From: JAAURS01 sp044923475
GTDB lineage: Bacteria; Cyanobacteriota; Cyanobacteriia; Thermosynechococcales; Thermosynechococcaceae
Length of the DNA stretch: 64,000 nt
Assembly (NCBI RefSeq): GCF_044923475.1
Contig: NZ_CP137338.1
Location: 3,162,001-3,226,000 of the forward strand
Direction: 5' to 3'
Position numbers and translations under genes: made by a program. Below the pieces are notes generated by a model that was not told where the DNA came from, did no database searches, and worked only from the letters and a program-made list of their open reading frames with translations. The stretch's first letter is position 1; every line of letters starts with the position of its first letter. This document shows, piece by piece, positions 1 to 9,304 of this stretch.

Positions 1-1
1 G

Positions 2-712
2 ACGGATTTATTTTATAAGGGCGATCGCTCTATGCGAGAGTCGGGATTCGATATTTCTAACCGCTTCGGACCCTTCAGCGTAGATATCATTCACTACGCA
101 CCCGTTTGTCTCAACGTGTTGCTGTACCGAATGGAGCAGGACATTGCTGAGATCCACCAGCGAGCTGGAAATAACGACGTTGCCCGACAATGGAATCACC
201 GCGCGCAAGAGCGCCACCACCGCATCGACGATCTCCTGTGGAACGAATCAGCAGGACTGTACTTTGACTACAACTTTCATACGGGCAAGCAAAGCAATTA
301 CGAATTTGCAACTACTTTTTATCCGCTCTGGGCGGGGATTGCATCCCCAGAGCAGGCGGCAAAAGTGGTCGAAAACTTAGCCCTATTTGAGGCACCGGGC
401 GGGCTACTCTCAAGCACCCACGTCAGCGGCAACCAGTGGGATGCTCCTTTTGGATGGGCACCCTTAACCCTGATCGCGGTTAAGGGTTTGCTGCGCTACG
501 ATTACCAAACGGAGGGGCGTCGTATTGCGCGTAAGTTCATTGCCATGCTCGTTCAGGAATTTGAAAAAGATGGCACGTTAGTTGAGAAGTACGATGTCTG
601 CACCCGTTCTTCTAACGTTTCTGATGAAATTTTGTATGGCTATAGCTCTAATGAAGAGGGCTTTGGATGGACTAATGGGGTTTTTCTAGAGCTTTTGGCT
701 CTATTGGTATAG
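2..712 (+). CDS. alpha,alpha-trehalase (GH37), C-terminal part, cut by window edge
   Basis: The frame is open from the first complete codon of the window, so the gene begins to the left of it. The 236 visible residues are the C-terminal half of the (alpha/alpha)6 barrel of glycoside hydrolase family 37, which splits trehalose into two glucoses. The family signature region is visible as GNQWDAPFGWAPL (about residues 147-159 of the visible part), and the tail SSNEEGFGWTNGVFLEL is the typical family end. An internal ATG at 32 is not a believable start because homology continues upstream of it. There is no partner gene downstream in the same operon; ctaA starts about 150 bases later. The frame and motifs are seen directly; substrate follows from family knowledge. 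Confidence 0.9.
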   Translation, partial: TDLFYKGDRSMRESGFDISNRFGPFSVDIIHYAPVCLNVLLYRMEQDIAEIHQRAGNNDVARQWNHRAQERHHRIDDLLWNESAGLYFDYNFHTGKQSNYEFATTFYPLWAGIASPEQAAKVVENLALFEAPGGLLSSTHVSGNQWDAPFGWAPLTLIAVKGLLRYDYQTEGRRIARKFIAMLVQEFEKDGTLVEKYDVCTRSSNVSDEILYGYSSNEEGFGWTNGVFLELLALLV

Positions 713-864
713 TTAATCTGAAGTACTGCTAGAAATAGCGTGCGTGCGCGTTCGTTCTTGCAGGTTCGCAAAGGCTCTTACCGTACCGCTAAATACGGTC
801 GGGAGTCGGGCTTATGGATTACAACAGAGTAAAGAACAGCTTGACGTTTCAAGGGTGTATTCGC

Positions 865-3210
865 GTGTCGATTCAAGTAGAGGAAGCTATTTTGCACGTC
901 CAAGGCATGAAGTGTGCGGGCTGCGTGCAGGCGGTAGAGAAGGCACTGGGCCAAAGGGAAGGTGTGGTCTCTGCCTCAGTCAATCTAGTGACAGAAAAAG
1001 CAACGATCGCCTATCGAGCTGAAACCATCTCTGCAAGCGGCTTGGCAATCGCCCTTACCGATCTCGGCTTTCCCACTCAGGTCGAATCCCCCCACCCTTC
1101 TGAAGCAAAAGATTCCAGCCTGCAAACCGAGGCCGTTCGACGCCTGGGACAAATTGGCTTAGCCATGGTGCTGGTGGCGCTGTCTTCGATCGGGCACCTG
1201 CACGAATTTACGGGCCTGCATCTTCCCATCTTGGGCGAACTTTGGTTTCATTGGGGACTGGCCACCATTGCCCTTGCCATCCCCGGTCGAGTGATGGCGA
1301 TCGACGGGGCGCTCAGTCTGAAGCGCGGCATCCCCAATATGAATACTCTCGTCAGTCTGGGCGCTTGGACGGCTTACCTTGCCAGCAATGTAGCACTGGT
1401 CTTTCCGCAGATCGGCTGGGAATGCTTCTTCGACGCGCCCGTCATGATTGTGGGACTCGTGCTGCTGGGCCGCACCTTAGAAGAACAAGCGCGGGGTCGC
1501 GCAACGGCTTCGTTTAAGGCACTCTTGAGCCTGCAACCCGCGATCGCCCGTCGCGTCCTCGATCCATTGCAAGATCCGATCCAAAGCGAGGCAATTCCCG
1601 TCGATCGGGTTGGAGTCGGCACGTTTCTTCAAGTGTTGCCGGGGGACAAGTTTCCGGTGGATGGCGTCATCCAATCCGGGCAGTCTTCGGCGAACGAGGC
1701 CATGCTGACGGGGGAATCGCGACCTGTGGAGAAGGGGCCGGGCGATCTCGTGATGGCGGGGACGCTGAATCAGTCGGCGGCGGTGGTGATGGAAGCGACG
1801 CGCACTGGCTCTGAAACGGCGCTGGCCCAGATCGTTCAATGCGTGGAAGCGGCTCAGGCCCGCAAGGCACCGATTCAACGCATTGCGGATCGGGTATCCG
1901 GTTACTTCGTCTACGGCGTGATGGCGATCGCCGCGTTGACCTTCTGCTTTTGGGCGGCGATCGGCACCCATCTCTGGCCGGAGGTTTTGCACTATGCGGG
2001 GTCTGCAACCCATGCGATGCCCGCCGAGACAAATCCCGATCGCCTGGGGCTATTGCTGAGCTTGAAACTGGCGATCGCCGTTTTGGTGGTGGCCTGCCCC
2101 TGTGCGTTGGGTTTGGCAACGCCCACGGCCATTGTGGTGGGGACCAGTTTGGGCGCGGAGCGGGGTTTGCTGATCCGAGGGGGCGATGTGTTAGAGGCGG
2201 TTCACCATCTCGATACGATCGCGTTCGATAAAACCGGAACCCTCACGACGGGCAATCCAGTGGTGGCAACCTACTGGTCGAGCGCCACAATGCAAGCGTT
2301 AGAAACGCCGGAGCAATTGATTCAACTTGCAGCGAGTTTAGAAACCAATGCCCAACATCCCTTTGCCGAAGCCATTTTAGCTAAGGCTGCCGAACTGCAA
2401 CTAGAGCGGTTTAGCGTTACGGATTGGTCGGCTCATCTCGGTTTCGGCCTGTCTGGAGAGGTGGATGGCAAAAGGCTGCATTTGGGCAGTCTTGCTTGGC
2501 TGGCAGAGCAGGGCGTTGAAGTCGGAGAGGACGACCTGCACCAAGCCGACGCACTGGCCGCCCAAGGTCTCAGTATCGTGTTTCTGGCTGTCAACGGACG
2601 GTACGGGGGCGGTATTGCGCTCCAGGATCCGCTGCGGCCCGATGCGGTGGAGGCGATCGCGACACTGCGGCAGCAAAAGTTGAAGGTGCTGATGTTGACG
2701 GGCGATCGACGCGCGACGGCGGAGGCGATCGGGCATCAATTGGGGCTGAAACCCGAGGAGATTTACGCGGCGGTGTCTCCCACAGATAAGGCGAAGGCGA
2801 TCCAAGCGCTACAAGCAGAGGGCAAAAAAGTGGGAATGGTGGGGGATGGCATTAACGATGCCCCTGCCTTGGTTCAGGCGGACGTGGGGATTGCTCTCAG
2901 CTCTGGGACGGATGTGGCGATCGAGACGGCTCAAATTGTATTGATGCACCGTCAGCTCGCGCAGCAAGCACCTCGGCTGGGAGATGTGGGTCGCGCGTTA
3001 AAGCTGAGCAGCGCGACGTTTCGGACGATTCAGCAGAACCTATTTTGGGCGTTGGGCTACAACTTGCTGGGAATTCCGCTTGCCGCAGGTGTTTTTCTGC
3101 CTGCTTTTGGAATTTTGTTGAATCCTGCCATGGCCGCAGCACTAATGGCCTTTAGCTCGGTGAGCGTCGTGACGAATGCTCTCACCCTGCGCGGGACGAA
3201 ATTGACCTGA
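865..3210 (+). CDS. ctaA: copper-transporting P1B-type ATPase (CtaA-like)
   Basis: Heavy-metal P-type ATPase of about 780 residues. In order it shows an N-terminal metal-binding domain with GMKCAGC, membrane helices, the actuator motif MLTGES, the transmembrane metal site ACPCALGLATP, the phosphorylation motif DKTGTLT, MLTGDRRATAEAIG and the hinge GDGINDAPAL. CPC marks Cu(I)/Ag(I) transport. The segments GIPNMNTLVSLGAWTAYLAS and LLGRTLEEQARGR fit the cyanobacterial CtaA branch, which supplies copper for plastocyanin and cytochrome oxidase, better than PacS; this subfamily call is from memory of the family. The frame is open back to ATG 814, but homology begins at VEEAILHVQGMKCAGC, so GTG 865 (or TTG 841) is the better start. 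Location: plasma membrane. Confidence 0.88.
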   Translation: MSIQVEEAILHVQGMKCAGCVQAVEKALGQREGVVSASVNLVTEKATIAYRAETISASGLAIALTDLGFPTQVESPHPSEAKDSSLQTEAVRRLGQIGLAMVLVALSSIGHLHEFTGLHLPILGELWFHWGLATIALAIPGRVMAIDGALSLKRGIPNMNTLVSLGAWTAYLASNVALVFPQIGWECFFDAPVMIVGLVLLGRTLEEQARGRATASFKALLSLQPAIARRVLDPLQDPIQSEAIPVDRVGVGTFLQVLPGDKFPVDGVIQSGQSSANEAMLTGESRPVEKGPGDLVMAGTLNQSAAVVMEATRTGSETALAQIVQCVEAAQARKAPIQRIADRVSGYFVYGVMAIAALTFCFWAAIGTHLWPEVLHYAGSATHAMPAETNPDRLGLLLSLKLAIAVLVVACPCALGLATPTAIVVGTSLGAERGLLIRGGDVLEAVHHLDTIAFDKTGTLTTGNPVVATYWSSATMQALETPEQLIQLAASLETNAQHPFAEAILAKAAELQLERFSVTDWSAHLGFGLSGEVDGKRLHLGSLAWLAEQGVEVGEDDLHQADALAAQGLSIVFLAVNGRYGGGIALQDPLRPDAVEAIATLRQQKLKVLMLTGDRRATAEAIGHQLGLKPEEIYAAVSPTDKAKAIQALQAEGKKVGMVGDGINDAPALVQADVGIALSSGTDVAIETAQIVLMHRQLAQQAPRLGDVGRALKLSSATFRTIQQNLFWALGYNLLGIPLAAGVFLPAFGILLNPAMAAALMAFSSVSVVTNALTLRGTKLT

Positions 3211-3281
3211 CGCGATCGCGCTCTGGATCGAGGCGTTATCATTCGACGTAACGCGTTTGTCCGTCAGCTTGGGAGGTAGTC

Positions 3282-3737
3282 GTGAAAGTTCAAGATTTCT
3301 CAATTTGGTTATTGGCGATCGCCCTCATCGTGCATACGATTGCCGAAGTCTGGTTGCCTGAATACGAAAGGCTCAAACCTAACTGGCGAGCGGTTGTTTT
3401 CAATCGCTTGCTGTTCTTAGAAAATCTGCCTGTCTTTATATTTTCCATTGGAGTTGCGATCGCGGGTTGGCAATTGCCCGTTGTGGGTGGCATTTTACCC
3501 GCCATTGGTCTGACGCATCCCCTATTGGATCATCTCGGGTTGAGCTGGAAACTGCAAAAACTGCGACCGGGCAGTTGGACGGGATTGCTGTTGTTATTCC
3601 CCCTCAGCATTTTGGTTTATGTTTTGGGTTATATCCATCGTCTTTTAACGCTCCAAGAATTTCTCATTAGCGGTGCGATCGGTTTGGCAATATCAGTCTG
3701 GCTGCTCTGGGCAAGCGTATCGGAAACCCAGGTATAA
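3282..3737 (+). CDS. HXXEE-like small integral membrane protein
   Basis: 151-residue hydrophobic protein with four or five predicted membrane helices. The start is GTG 3282, chosen because GGGAGG lies at 3271-3276, an ideal distance upstream. Near the first helix it has HTIAEVWLPEY and later THPLLDHLGLSWKL followed by PGSWTGLLLLFPLS. This layout (a His/Glu pair, a second His cluster, then PG-x-x-T before a last helix) resembles the HXXEE membrane family, but the first motif is HxxxE rather than HxxEE, so the assignment is tentative. Function is unknown. It follows ctaA by 71 bases and precedes a GNAT gene by about 40. Confidence 0.6.
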   Translation: MKVQDFSIWLLAIALIVHTIAEVWLPEYERLKPNWRAVVFNRLLFLENLPVFIFSIGVAIAGWQLPVVGGILPAIGLTHPLLDHLGLSWKLQKLRPGSWTGLLLLFPLSILVYVLGYIHRLLTLQEFLISGAIGLAISVWLLWASVSETQV

Positions 3738-3762
3738 AACGACCTCAAATTGCTACAGAATT

Positions 3763-3768
3763 AAGGAG
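3763..3768 (+). promoter_or_regulatory. ribosome binding site that decides a TTG start
   Basis: AAGGAG nine bases before TTG 3778. It supports a TTG start for the acetyltransferase over the longer frame reading back to 3673, whose extra 35 residues overlap the preceding gene and show no family similarity. Confidence 0.65.
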
Positions 3769-3777
3769 ATCGGTAAT

Positions 3778-4314
3778 TTGTCTGAGAATATCAATGGCAC
3801 GGTCAAACTGCGTCCCGCAACTCCTGCCGATCTAGCCCTGCTTCGACGCTGGGATGAGCTACCCCATATCGTCGAATCAGATCCCAACGATGATTGGGGT
3901 TGGGAGGTAGAACTTTCTCGAAATCCTGATTGGAGAGAACAACTGATCGCCGAAATTGACGGTCGTCCGATTGGATTTATTCAAATCATCGATCCGCTAC
4001 GGGAAGACAGCCATTACTGGGGAGATATTGACCCCAATCTTCGCGCCATCGATATCTGGATCGGGGAAGAAGCGGAGTTAGGCAAAGGCTATGGAACGCA
4101 AATGATGCAGCTTGCACTGGCTCGATGTTTCGCCGATCCGCTCGTGACAGCGGTACTCATCGATCCATTGGCGAGCAATACCCGCGCTCACCGTTTCTAC
4201 GAACGCCTGGGTTTTCAATTCGTCGAACCGCGAACGTTCGGTGACGACGACTGCTTTGTCTATCGCCTGAACCGATCGGATTGGCGACCTGACCGGGAAA
4301 AAATTAATGGATAA
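3778..4314 (+). CDS. GNAT acetyltransferase, AAC(6')-like (Acetyltransf_8 type)
   Basis: 178 residues from TTG 3778. The GNAT fold is visible from LRPATPADLALLRRWDELPH through GRPIGFIQIIDP to the acetyl-CoA loop LGKGYGTQMMQLAL and the C-terminal NTRAHRFYERLGFQ. The D-P-L/D-P pattern and IDIWIGE are like the aminoglycoside 6'-N-acetyltransferase (aacA4-type) branch of GNATs. Chromosomal relatives in environmental bacteria often act on other amines, so actual aminoglycoside resistance cannot be inferred. Its stop overlaps the possible ATG 4307 of the downstream EamA transporter, so the two are probably co-transcribed. Confidence 0.75.
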   Translation: MSENINGTVKLRPATPADLALLRRWDELPHIVESDPNDDWGWEVELSRNPDWREQLIAEIDGRPIGFIQIIDPLREDSHYWGDIDPNLRAIDIWIGEEAELGKGYGTQMMQLALARCFADPLVTAVLIDPLASNTRAHRFYERLGFQFVEPRTFGDDDCFVYRLNRSDWRPDREKING

Positions 4315-5233
4315 AACGTGTCGCCCTATGACTCAATTCAACCTAGACAGCACGGGGTTGATGGCAGCCCTGTGCGCCACGGCTGCGTGGGGAATGGCGG
4401 GCATCTTCGTTCGATGGCTTCCCGGATGGTCTCCCTTTGCCATTTTGGCAGGTCGCTTTCTCGTTGCCACGGTTGCAATGCTGCCGATACTTTTACTAAA
4501 GCCAAAGATCCGGCGCGACCTCACTCGCTCCCTCCACACTCCACCGATCTGGTGGTTGAGTTTGCTGGCGATCGGGTCTTACATCTTGGGGACAATGGCA
4601 TTTCAGATGGCACCTTTGGGTGAAGTGACCTTGTTGTTCGCGACCTCACCCCTGTTTATTATTGCTTACAAGTATTTTGTCCGCTTAAAGATCGAGCGCA
4701 GTGAGGGCTTTGGCCTGTTACTCGCCATGGCTGGCGTCAGTCTGCTCGTGCTGCCGCAGCTCTCTAGCGATCGCGCCGCTGCTTGGCAAACAATGGCAGG
4801 CTATCTTTTGGCACTGGGCGCTGCTGGTTTGCTGGCGCTTTATACCGTTTGGTTCGATCGATTTACTCATCAGCAGATTGCGCCAAGCTCGATAAACGTT
4901 GTTTTTATGACCTGTTTGCTGGGAAGTCTTTTCTCTCTCTCGTGTACCATCCTCTTCTCTAAATCATCGATTGGCCTCGGCATCGATCGCCAGGTCATTC
5001 TCGTATTGTCAGGGTTGGGGATCTTGTCTACAGCTCTGCCATTTTTCTGCTATTCAGTGGCAGCTCAGCGTTTGCCAATCGTACTGACCGCTGCAATATT
5101 GTTGCTAGAGCCAGTGTTTGCGGTGTTGTTTGCATCTGTCGCTTTACAAGAAATCCCGTCGCTTTGGTTTGGGGTTGGCAGTATCCTAGTTTTCTGGGGA
5201 TTGCTCTCGATCGCCAAAGATAGCAGCGGATAG
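4307..5233 (+). CDS. EamA-family (DMT superfamily) transporter
   Basis: 308 residues with about ten hydrophobic helices in two homologous five-helix halves, as in EamA/RhaT metabolite exporters. Recognisable parts are AATAAWGMAGIFVRWLPG-like first helix (residues 24-42), FLVATVAMLPIL, the APLGEVTLLFATSPLFIIAY segment and ILLLEPVFAVLFASVALQE in the second half. Start choice is open: ATG 4307 overlaps the GNAT stop by eight bases and suggests translational coupling, ATG 4328 gives a seven-residue shorter protein. Substrate cannot be told; amino acids and small metabolites are usual for the family. Confidence 0.8.
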   Translation: MDKTCRPMTQFNLDSTGLMAALCATAAWGMAGIFVRWLPGWSPFAILAGRFLVATVAMLPILLLKPKIRRDLTRSLHTPPIWWLSLLAIGSYILGTMAFQMAPLGEVTLLFATSPLFIIAYKYFVRLKIERSEGFGLLLAMAGVSLLVLPQLSSDRAAAWQTMAGYLLALGAAGLLALYTVWFDRFTHQQIAPSSINVVFMTCLLGSLFSLSCTILFSKSSIGLGIDRQVILVLSGLGILSTALPFFCYSVAAQRLPIVLTAAILLLEPVFAVLFASVALQEIPSLWFGVGSILVFWGLLSIAKDSSG

Positions 5234-5285
5234 AGCAGATCGTCGTACTGCGCGCAGTTTGGCTGCATGTATCACAGGAGGAAAA

Positions 5286-5663
5286 ATGAATTCAGAAATC
5301 GAAACCCAAATCCGCGAATGCGAGACGCGACTTTATGCCGCAATGCTTGCCTCGGACGTGGCTGAATTGGATGCCCTGATTGCCGACGATCTGCTTTTTG
5401 CGGGGCCAACTGGCGAGTTGGCGACCAAAGCAATGGATTTGGAGTTGCATCGCACTGGCGGCACCCAGTTTGAGGAATTTACACCCAAAGATCTAGAAAT
5501 CCGGGTTTGGAGCGATCGCTTTGCTCTCGCATCGGCCCAAATTTTCTCGAGCGGCACCTATTTGGGAAATGCCTTCGCAGGTGATTACCGCTATATGAGA
5601 GTTTGGCGTAAAGGCGAAAATGGGTGGCAAATCGCGGGTGGTAGCGTCAGCGCGATGGGTTGA
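5286..5663 (+). CDS. NTF2-like / SnoaL-like (DUF4440) protein
   Basis: 125 residues from ATG 5286, chosen because AGGAGG lies at 5276-5281. The sequence begins with a long helix (EIETQIRECETRLYAAMLASDVAELDALI, given here in pieces: ECETRLYAAMLASDVAELD) followed by DDLLFAGPTGELATKAMDLE and a beta-rich half ending in YMRVWRKGENGWQIAGG. That is the cone-shaped alpha+beta fold of the NTF2-like superfamily, used both as small enzymes and binding modules. The ligand is unknown. It stands between the EamA gene and the convergent glgP. Confidence 0.72.
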   Translation: MNSEIETQIRECETRLYAAMLASDVAELDALIADDLLFAGPTGELATKAMDLELHRTGGTQFEEFTPKDLEIRVWSDRFALASAQIFSSGTYLGNAFAGDYRYMRVWRKGENGWQIAGGSVSAMG

Positions 5664-5799
5664 ACCCCTCCATTGCGCGAGAACGATCGATATGCAACCG
5701 CACGATACGCGGCTGCGAGAAAGCCCCCGCACCCTAGCGGTACGAGAACTTTCCCAGACTTTAATTTGCCATAACCTCGACGGGCCTTGATGCGGCGAT

Positions 5800-8304
5800 C
5801 TAACAGAACGCCGACAGCTCTACTGCAACTGGCTTCACATCCCAAATTTCGTTGCAGTAGTCCCGAATCGAGCGATCGGAGGAAAATTTGCCCATCCGCG
5901 CGGCATTTAGAATTGACATCTGCGTCCAGCGATCGCGATCGCGATAGGCCAAACTGACCTCATCCTGACAGTCGATATAGGAAGCAAAGTCTGCTAGGAC
6001 GAAATACGGATCTTGGTGCAAGAGCAGGTCTACCAACGGCTTGAAGATTTCTCCATCGCCGTGGGAGAAAAAGCCAGAGGAGATCCGGTCGATCGCCAGT
6101 TTGAGTTCGGGATAGCGATTGTAGTAGTCCGCAGGCTGATAGCCTTGGGCGCGTTTGGCATAGACCTCTTCGGCTGTCAGTCCGAACAAAAAGAAGTTTT
6201 CAGCACCGACCTCTTCTCGGATTTCAACATTTGCGCCGTCCAAGGTCCCAATGGTCAGCGAACCATTGAGGGCAAACTTCATATTGCCCGTCCCAGAGGC
6301 TTCTTTACCCGCCGTAGAAATCTGCTCCGACAAATCCGCAGCCGGATAGACCCGCTGGGCAAACTTCACGTTGAAGTTCTTCATGAACAACACTTTAAGA
6401 CGTCCCCGCACGTCAGGATCGCGGTTTACAACATCGCCGACAGAATTAATTAATTTGATAATTAACTTCGCCATGTAGTAGCCCGGAGCGGCTTTACCCC
6501 CAAACAAGAACGTACGCGGCGTAATTTCGACATCTGGGTTAGCTTTAATGCGGTTGTACAAGGCGATGATATGGAGCACGTTAAGGTGCTGGCGCTTGTA
6601 CTCGTGAATTCGCTTGGCTTGAATGTCGAAGAGGGAGGCGGGGTCTACCGTCAAGCCGTAATGGTTTTGAATGTAGATGGAAAGCTCTCGCTTGCGATCT
6701 TGCTTGATCGATCGCCACTGCTGCTGAAACTCGGGATCGTCTGCGTAGGCTTCGAGCTTCTGCAGTTCGTCGAGATGCCGCACCCAGCCATTGCCAATTT
6801 TTTCAGAAATCAGCTTCGCTAAAGGTTGGTTGCTCAACACCATAAACCGTCGCGGCGTCACGCCGTTGGTTTTGTTGCTGAATTTCTCTGGATACATCTC
6901 CCAGAAATCCTTGAGCACGTCGGACTTGAGGAGCTCGGTATGGAGTGCAGCCACGCCGTTAATGGCATGGCTGCCCACGCAGGCAAGGTGGGCCATGCGG
7001 ACGTAGCGACTGCCGCTCTCATCAATCAAGGACATTCGCGCCAACCGCGCGTCGTCGTCGGGGAAGCGAAGCCGCACCTCATCCAAGAACCGAAGGTTGA
7101 TTTCGTAAATGATTTCTAGGTGCCGGGGCAGAATTTGTCCGAATAAATCGACCGGCCAGCGCTCCAAGGCTTCCGGCATCAAGGTGTGATTGGTATAGGC
7201 CAGGGTTTTTTGAGTGATAGACCAAGCTGTATCCCATTCCATTTCATGGTCGTCGATCAGGAGACGCATGAGCTCCGCAACCGAAATGGCCGGGTGCGTA
7301 TCGTTGAGCTGTACTGCGAATTTCTCGTGAAATTTTTCCACCGGAATGCCCTGACGCCCTAGGATGCGGATCATGTCTTGCAGCGAACAAGAGACAAAGA
7401 AGATCTGCTGGGTCAAACGGAGAAGCTTGCCCTGAGATCCGTCGTCGTTGGGGTACAAAACCTTGGAAATATTTTCTGAAAAAACCTTTTCGTGAACTGC
7501 ACCTAAATAGTCGCCGGAGTTGAACGCGCCAAAGTCAAAGGATTCTGGGGCTTGGGCAGTCCACAGCCTGAGGGTGTTAGCTGTATTGGTCTGATACCCC
7601 AGAATCGGCGTGTCGTAGGGAATCCCCTTGAGCACTTGATAAGGCGCCCATCGGACGCGCTTCACCCCTCGATTGTCGACGTAATGCTCTGTATGGCCCC
7701 CAATTTTGACTGGCACGGCCCATTCCGGTCTGGGAAGTTCCCACGGGTTTCCGGCTCTGAGCCATTTGTCTGTCAGCTCAATTTGCCAGCCATCTTTAAT
7801 ATCTTGGGCAAAGATGCCGAATTCGTAGCGAATGCCGTAGCCAATACTCGGAATGTCTAGGGTGGCTAAGGAATCCAGGTAGCAGGCGGCCAATCGCCCC
7901 AAGCCGCCATTGCCGAGTCCGGGTTCTTCTTCTTGCTCTAAAAGCTCGTCAAAATCTAGACCGAGTTCGGTCATGGCCTGTTTGGTTTGGTCGTAGATGC
8001 CCAAGTTGACTAAGTTGTTGCCCAAGTGAGGACCCATCAAAAATTCCGCTGACAAGTAGGCAACAGTACGGGATCCGGCATTCGTATAGGTGGCGGCGGT
8101 GTTGATCCAGCGCTGGAGCATGCGATCGCGCACGGTATAAGCCAATGCTTGATAGTAGTCATTCTGGCTGGCAAGCCCTGGAAACTTACCCAGCACGTAG
8201 AACAGATTGTCGAGAAACGAGCGCTTGAGTATGTCAACCCCTAGGCCAGTTCGGCTGAGGTCGCAGGTCATCGTTTCAATGGTTAGGTCAGAGGCCGTTT
8301 GCAT
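5800..8304 (-). CDS. glgP: glycogen phosphorylase (GT35)
   Basis: 834 residues, the normal length for bacterial glycogen phosphorylase, which releases glucose-1-phosphate from glycogen with pyridoxal phosphate. Visible landmarks are TVAYLSAEFLMGPHLGNNL near residue 80, GNGGLGRLAACYLDSLATL, the phosphate/glucan region FAVQLNDTHPAISVAELMR, AKRIHEYKRQHLNVL and the PLP-lysine region EASGTGNMKFALNGSLTIG near residue 660. The ATG at 8304 has AAGGAC about twelve bases upstream. It is transcribed alone, convergent with the NTF2-like gene and with about 216 bases before the next gene. Expected role: night-time or starvation glycogen use. Confidence 0.95.
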   Translation of the reverse strand: MQTASDLTIETMTCDLSRTGLGVDILKRSFLDNLFYVLGKFPGLASQNDYYQALAYTVRDRMLQRWINTAATYTNAGSRTVAYLSAEFLMGPHLGNNLVNLGIYDQTKQAMTELGLDFDELLEQEEEPGLGNGGLGRLAACYLDSLATLDIPSIGYGIRYEFGIFAQDIKDGWQIELTDKWLRAGNPWELPRPEWAVPVKIGGHTEHYVDNRGVKRVRWAPYQVLKGIPYDTPILGYQTNTANTLRLWTAQAPESFDFGAFNSGDYLGAVHEKVFSENISKVLYPNDDGSQGKLLRLTQQIFFVSCSLQDMIRILGRQGIPVEKFHEKFAVQLNDTHPAISVAELMRLLIDDHEMEWDTAWSITQKTLAYTNHTLMPEALERWPVDLFGQILPRHLEIIYEINLRFLDEVRLRFPDDDARLARMSLIDESGSRYVRMAHLACVGSHAINGVAALHTELLKSDVLKDFWEMYPEKFSNKTNGVTPRRFMVLSNQPLAKLISEKIGNGWVRHLDELQKLEAYADDPEFQQQWRSIKQDRKRELSIYIQNHYGLTVDPASLFDIQAKRIHEYKRQHLNVLHIIALYNRIKANPDVEITPRTFLFGGKAAPGYYMAKLIIKLINSVGDVVNRDPDVRGRLKVLFMKNFNVKFAQRVYPAADLSEQISTAGKEASGTGNMKFALNGSLTIGTLDGANVEIREEVGAENFFLFGLTAEEVYAKRAQGYQPADYYNRYPELKLAIDRISSGFFSHGDGEIFKPLVDLLLHQDPYFVLADFASYIDCQDEVSLAYRDRDRWTQMSILNAARMGKFSSDRSIRDYCNEIWDVKPVAVELSAFC

Positions 8305-8520
8305 GCATCAAGTCCTTGAAGGCGTCCAATATTTATTTCAATCAACAGCCAAGAAACGCCTTGACCTTTGTCGTCTTAAAGCTATCCTCACTGTCAGTGT
8401 CGCACAACGCGATCGCATCCTGGAGTTTTATCTACAGGATTGGGTCTACTGCCAGCTTTTCACAGTCATCTGCTCAAAATGGTTATCCACGACACCAAAT
8501 GAGGTGAGGACGCCTCAGCG

Positions 8521-9024
8521 CTAGACGCTCAACAAGCGATCGAACCAGCGACCGACGAGACTGCGGACTTTATAGGTGCGATACCACCGTTGAAATGCTT
8601 TTTCGTAAGCCTCTCCGTTCAAGTGAATCGCGTTCCAGGCTTTAAGTCCGATCGACAGGCTCCAAAACAGCAGAATGTAAAGCGACCAGGGAAATCCAAA
8701 TCCCATCAGCGCGTTGAGCAGGATAAAAATGACGTTGAAGATGGCAAAGCGGCCCACCTTACGCTTGAGTTCCGCCCAACGATGTTGATTAAACGCCTCG
8801 CGCTTGAGGTTTTCGTCGTTGGATTGAATCCAAGCTCGCTCCGCCTGGTGGACGATCGCCGCTGGGATCGCTAAGTCTTCAGCAATTTCGAGGAGTTGGT
8901 CGCGAGAGAATTCGCCCTCGTAGGCGTGCTGGGCGATGGCCAGGTTCAAAATTTGCTGAACATCTTCTTGGGTATAGATACGGTTGCGATCCGAGACTTC
9001 AGGATTCACCATGGCCGCCCTCAT
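8521..9024 (-). CDS. 2TM domain protein with N-terminal helical (SHOCT/DUF1707-like) region
   Basis: 167 residues. The N-terminal half has RIYTQEDVQQILNLAIAQHAYEGEF and DQLLEIAEDLAI, resembling the short helical region seen at the start of bacterial 2TM-domain proteins; then a basic linker and two membrane helices (FAIFNVIFILLNALMGF and LYILLFWSLSIGLKAWNA), then an amphipathic basic tail. The start is uncertain: ATG 9012 (MVNPEVSD) is more natural than the first codon at 9024. Function unknown. It is transcribed in the same direction as glgP but 216 bases upstream, so they may or may not share a transcript. Confidence 0.65.
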   Translation of the reverse strand: MRAAMVNPEVSDRNRIYTQEDVQQILNLAIAQHAYEGEFSRDQLLEIAEDLAIPAAIVHQAERAWIQSNDENLKREAFNQHRWAELKRKVGRFAIFNVIFILLNALMGFGFPWSLYILLFWSLSIGLKAWNAIHLNGEAYEKAFQRWYRTYKVRSLVGRWFDRLLSV

Positions 9025-9304
9025 CTGAGTGCATTAAGTTAAATCGGTACTAGTTTAGATAGTTCCATTATGTCAAATGCAAAGCAACAGCGTGGAAGGT
9101 AAGATAACCGTACCCGTTTGCTGCGATTGCCAGTATAGGTAAAGATTTTACCGCGATCGAGATGAAGGAATAAAGTTGTGCGAGTTAAGGATCGTCGATT
9201 TGCGGCTCTTTATCCTTAAGTTAAACAGCCTCCGTCGCGAGCCTCAAAGGATTGCGAATGTGCTAAGGTTTTTCCATTATTTTTCTTCCTCACTCCATAC
9301 GCCT

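Noticed and set aside
9176..9304. Upstream extension of the M23 peptidase to TTG 9176
   Set aside because: It puts 43 extra non-conserved residues before a clear signal anchor; ATG 9305 fits better.
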